Assembly (NCBI RefSeq): GCF_902859855.1
Contig: NZ_CADIKH010000007.1
Location: 1-64,000, forward strand
Reading direction: 5' to 3'
Length of the DNA stretch: 64,000 nucleotides
Source of the DNA: Paraburkholderia humisilvae
GTDB taxonomy: Bacteria; Pseudomonadota; Gammaproteobacteria; Burkholderiales; Burkholderiaceae
In this document: positions 63,274-64,000 of the stretch, piece after piece
Numbering within the stretch: position 1 is the stretch's first letter
How the letters are laid out: every line of letters begins with the position of its first letter
Notes under the pieces: generated by a model
What the model saw: the letters and a program-made list of their open reading frames with translations, nothing else
Databases searched by the model: none
Told to the model about the DNA's origin: nothing
Made by a program: the position numbers and the translations under genes

Positions 63274-64000
63274 GCGATCTCTCCCGCCAATTCATTCCCA
63301 TCCACACGTTTCGCAAAGAGCGTATCCAGTTGTTCGATCAACGCGCGCGGCGGCCGGTCGATATGCAGCCCCTGGCTTTCCGCATGACTGCCACGCAGAA
63401 ACAGATATACCGCGCCGCCGATATGCCGGTCGTAGTCGTAATCCGGCAGACGCGCTTTCAACAGCCGATGCAGCGCGAACAGATACAGCACGTACTGCAA
63501 TTCGTACCGCGAATGCAGGATCTGCGCGCGCATCCTCGACGGTGTGTAGGCGGCGTTATCGGGGCCGAGCCAGTTCGATTTGTAATCCGCGACATAGAAG
63601 CGGCCGTCGTGCTCGAATACGAGATCGATGAAGCCTTTAAGCATGCCGTTCAACTGCGCGGGCTCCAAGGCAGGACGTGCCGCACCGTCGAGCGTCATCT
63701 CGCAGACCACGCGATCGAGCGCCTGCGCATCGACGTCATGCGTGGCGACCCAGAATTCCATTTCAGGCACGTACGTCGTCAATGCGCGCAGCGTGACGGG
63801 CGCGACCGGCTTGCCACCGGCGATCGAAGGCGAAGCCATCCGCAGCGGTTCTTTCAGTAGCCGCAGCAGCCATGCGGTCAACGGCTCGATCCATCGTTCC
63901 CAGCCCCGCACGCTGCAGCGACGCGCGATCGTGTCGCGCGCTTTCTTCTCGTCACGGACGATTTCCGCAAAGCCTTCAGTCGCGGCCCACTCCATCAACT
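63270..64000 (-). CDS. recB: Exodeoxyribonuclease V beta subunit (RecB), C-terminal part (truncated by window)
   Basis: About 243 residues of the RecB nuclease domain. Motif GFIDLVFEHDGRFYVADYKSNWLG supplies the metal-binding aspartates and the D-Y-K catalytic triad, and YELQYVLYLFALHRLLK the conserved Gln and Tyr. The domain degrades DNA and, at Chi, helps load RecA. The 5' part lies beyond the right edge of the window. The stop overlaps recD, as in recBD operons. Confidence 0.95.
   Translation of the reverse strand, partial: LMEWAATEGFAEIVRDEKKARDTIARRCSVRGWERWIEPLTAWLLRLLKEPLRMASPSIAGGKPVAPVTLRALTTYVPEMEFWVATHDVDAQALDRVVCEMTLDGAARPALEPAQLNGMLKGFIDLVFEHDGRFYVADYKSNWLGPDNAAYTPSRMRAQILHSRYELQYVLYLFALHRLLKARLPDYDYDRHIGGAVYLFLRGSHAESQGLHIDRPPRALIEQLDTLFAKRVDGNELAGEIA

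Overview
The window looks like the replication-origin region of the main chromosome of a Burkholderiales betaproteobacterium, most likely Paraburkholderia or Burkholderia. The grounds are very GC-rich coding DNA with strong G/C third positions, a type II secretion locus with gspC inverted between gspF and gspG, the block mnmE-yidC-yidD-rnpA-rpmH / dnaA-dnaN-gyrB, and many small proteins of Burkholderia type. The species cannot be named from the sequence alone.

Layout. 1-8.3 kb: the 3' end of gspE, gspF, reversed short gspC, and gspGHIJKLMN in a tightly overlapped operon. 8.3-24.3 kb: housekeeping and envelope genes (orphan OprM-type outer-membrane factor, OmpA-type lipoprotein, gshA, an ada-alkA alkylation-repair pair, a VOC protein, yaeQ, a LysE-type exporter) with several small proteins, a strong small-RNA candidate at 17.09 kb, and a small accessory group (membrane protein, two paralogous secreted proteins, permuted NlpC/P60-like protein). 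24.3-35.5 kb: mnmE, an XRE regulator with three operator-like repeats, yidC, yidD, rnpA and rpmH on the minus strand, then dnaA, dnaN and gyrB on the plus strand. The change of coding strand between rpmH and dnaA, with a perfect DnaA box, marks the origin neighbourhood.

35.6-58.4 kb is a mosaic genomic island. It begins with a two-gene JAMM-like unit. Next is a compact AT-richer DNA-phosphorothioation-like operon (dndC, a small protein, frameshifted dndD, and dndE fused to an FtsK/SpoIIIE motor). A group of small island genes follows (HTH, HAD, BPSL0761-like, DUF6471-like). Then come a Tn7-like module (tnsA, tnsB, tnsC, tniQ), a GNAT-like gene, and a convergent operon of zinc-ribbon protein, serine recombinase and two ParB-type proteins. 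Three 18-bp direct repeats at 58.18-58.27 kb may mark one end of the mobile DNA.

58.4-64 kb returns to chromosomal-type genes: a 2OG-Fe(II) hydroxylase, a BenE-type transporter, recD and the 3' end of recB.

The most promising unusual system is the dndC / small protein / dndD / dndE-ftsK operon. It would insert or use a DNA backbone modification, with the DndE nick-binding domain tied to a DNA-pumping ATPase. No dndA, dndB or dndFGH partner is present, and a perfect 12-bp inverted repeat lies in its presumed promoter. The dndD frameshift makes its present activity doubtful. The second is the double recombination machinery (DDE plus serine recombinase with two ParB proteins) in the same island.
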